From contig JAUVGS010000121.1 of NCBI GenBank assembly GCA_030593665.1, positions 1-6,705 on the forward strand: DNA of 6,705 nucleotides, read 5' to 3'. Under the pieces are notes generated by a model. That model searched no databases and was not told the DNA's origin. It worked only from the letters and a program-made list of their open reading frames with translations. Position 1 is the first letter of the stretch. Each line of letters starts with the position of its first letter. This DNA comes from Chitinivibrionales bacterium (GTDB lineage: Bacteria > Fibrobacterota > Chitinivibrionia > Chitinivibrionales > JANQEN01). Below are positions 6,112 to 6,705 of this stretch, piece after piece. The position numbers and the translations under genes are program-made.

Positions 6112-6573
6112 TTATTTAGTAAGCAATTGGGTAAAATAACCACTTTTAAATAAAGGTTCATTCTTGTCGGAAAAGTAACACTGTATCGTGTCGGTATACG
6201 TTTTTCCTTGACCTGTTATACCTTTGAGGAAAAGAGTGCCACCAGTATCCGTTAATTTATTTATACAAATACCATTGCCGTCCGATTCACACGCAGTAAA
6301 CGTAGTTGAATCAAGAGAAACAACGGAAAGTTGAAATACAGGTATTGTATAGGTGTATGGGTTCCCGCCATATGGTTTCGATTGGTAAGTCAAAACGTCA
6401 ATCGTATCAACGATGACATACGTATTGGTGTCAAGCTTTACTGTGCGGTAATATGCGACAGGAGGTTGTGAAAGAGGTGAACCTTTTTCCTGTGTACACA
6501 TAAGAATAAAAAGGAGAAAAAAAATTGATTTGATTTTTATAAAAACTCCGGTTGTCATAGAAAAATTATTCAT
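6112..6573 (-). CDS. Small putative secreted lipoprotein, function unknown
   Basis: I do not recognise this protein. Taking the start at the ATG at 6573 gives 153 residues. A longer frame begins at 6588, but that ATG is 2 nt after the terminator hairpin with no ribosome site. The 6573 start has GGTGA 4 nt upstream. The N-terminus is a short basic segment and a hydrophobic core (IFFLLFILM) ending in Cys26, followed by TQEKGSPLSQPP. This looks like a lipoprotein signal, but methionine just before the cysteine is unusual where Gly, Ala or Ser is expected. The mature part is rich in Thr, Tyr and Val (for example TNTYVIVDTIDVLTY), which suggests beta structure, with three further cysteines near ACESDGNGIC and IQCYF. 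No known domain is apparent. It is separated from KS-A by 287 bp, so membership of the cluster is doubtful. Confidence 0.6.
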   Translation of the reverse strand: MNNFSMTTGVFIKIKSIFFLLFILMCTQEKGSPLSQPPVAYYRTVKLDTNTYVIVDTIDVLTYQSKPYGGNPYTYTIPVFQLSVVSLDSTTFTACESDGNGICINKLTDTGGTLFLKGITGQGKTYTDTIQCYFSDKNEPLFKSGYFTQLLTK

Positions 6574-6577
6574 ATAG

Positions 6578-6582
6578 TCACC
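6578..6582 (-). promoter_or_regulatory. GGTGA ribosome site deciding the lipoprotein start
   Basis: On the minus strand GGTGA lies 4 nt before the ATG at 6573. The competing upstream ATG at 6588 has no such site and almost touches the terminator stem. The site is weak but favours the shorter product. Confidence 0.35.
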
Positions 6583-6589
6583 GAACATT

Positions 6590-6622
6590 AAAATTGAGTT
6601 GCTTCAATCAACTCCAATTTTA
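6590..6622 (-). terminator. Rho-independent-type hairpin terminator
   Basis: The plus strand aaaattgagttg (6590-6601) pairs with caactccaatttt (6609-6621) across a 7-nt loop, with one bulged base. Read on the minus strand, the stem starts 4 nt after the stop codon of the partial gene at the right edge and ends in a TTTTA run. It is AT-rich and therefore modest in strength. Runs of A and T on both sides could let it work in both directions. Confidence 0.6.
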
Positions 6623-6625
6623 CTG

Positions 6626-6705
6626 TTATAATTTCTCAATATCCTCAATGGAGAGTCCTGTGTATTTCTGAATTGTTTTAAACGGAAGATCATCTTGTTT
6701 CATTC
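6626..6705 (-). CDS. C-terminal tail of a probable Rpn/PD-(D/E)XK nuclease-transposase family protein, 5' part outside window
   Basis: A frame open from the window edge ends at the TAA at 6628-6626. The visible 25 residues end in KTIQKYTGLSIEDIEKL. This closely resembles the short helical tail (…I…TGLS.EEIEKL) seen at the C-terminus of many Rpn-family recombination-promoting nuclease/putative transposase proteins. That motif also occurs on other short proteins, so the call rests on a small stretch. A Met codon at 6703 is in frame but is probably internal. The terminator directly downstream separates this gene from the cluster. Confidence 0.5.
   Translation of the reverse strand, partial: MKQDDLPFKTIQKYTGLSIEDIEKL

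Overview
The window looks like a piece of a Gram-negative bacterial chromosome of moderate, slightly AT-rich composition. The Gram-negative assignment rests on a LolA-like periplasmic carrier with a signal peptide and on a probable lipoprotein. I cannot name the organism. The very short tandem repeats in the gaps recall those seen in several environmental lineages, but that is a weak clue. Every gene I can support is on the minus strand, so transcription runs from the right end of the window to the left.

Right end, before the cluster (about 6705 to 5825): the C-terminal tail of a gene cut by the window edge, resembling the end of Rpn/PD-(D/E)XK transposase-nuclease proteins, closes with a hairpin terminator at 6590-6622. 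A small unrecognised secreted protein, probably a lipoprotein (6573-6112), follows. Then comes a 287-bp gap holding an 11-bp inverted repeat that brackets a hexamer tandem repeat, only about 55 bp before the first cluster gene.

Core cluster (5824 to 658), in transcription order: a catalytically complete ketosynthase (KS-A); a half-length ketosynthase-like protein whose cysteine is replaced by serine (partner A); an acyl carrier protein; a second complete ketosynthase (KS-B); a second half-length cysteine-less KS-like protein (partner B); and a membrane-anchored NodB-type polysaccharide deacetylase. A LolA-like carrier (599 to beyond position 1) runs off the left end. Several junctions abut or overlap: KS-A/partner A abut, partner A/ACP share ATGA, and partner B/deacetylase overlap by 10 nt. 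This points to one operon or a few closely coupled ones.

Working model: this is the 5' part of an aryl-polyene/flexirubin-like type II polyketide or fatty-acid cluster. The KS proteins and their inactive half-size partners would extend chains carried on the ACP. The LolA-like protein would move the lipid-like product through the periplasm, and the deacetylase would act on a sugar or N-acyl group outside the cytoplasm. The tailoring and export genes normally found in such clusters (ketoreductase, dehydratase, AMP-ligase, acyltransferases, MMPL exporter) are not in the window and would be expected to the left. The unusual points are the duplicated KS plus half-KS arrangement around a single ACP, and the non-coding gaps filled with different short-period repeats (6, 8 and 7 nt).
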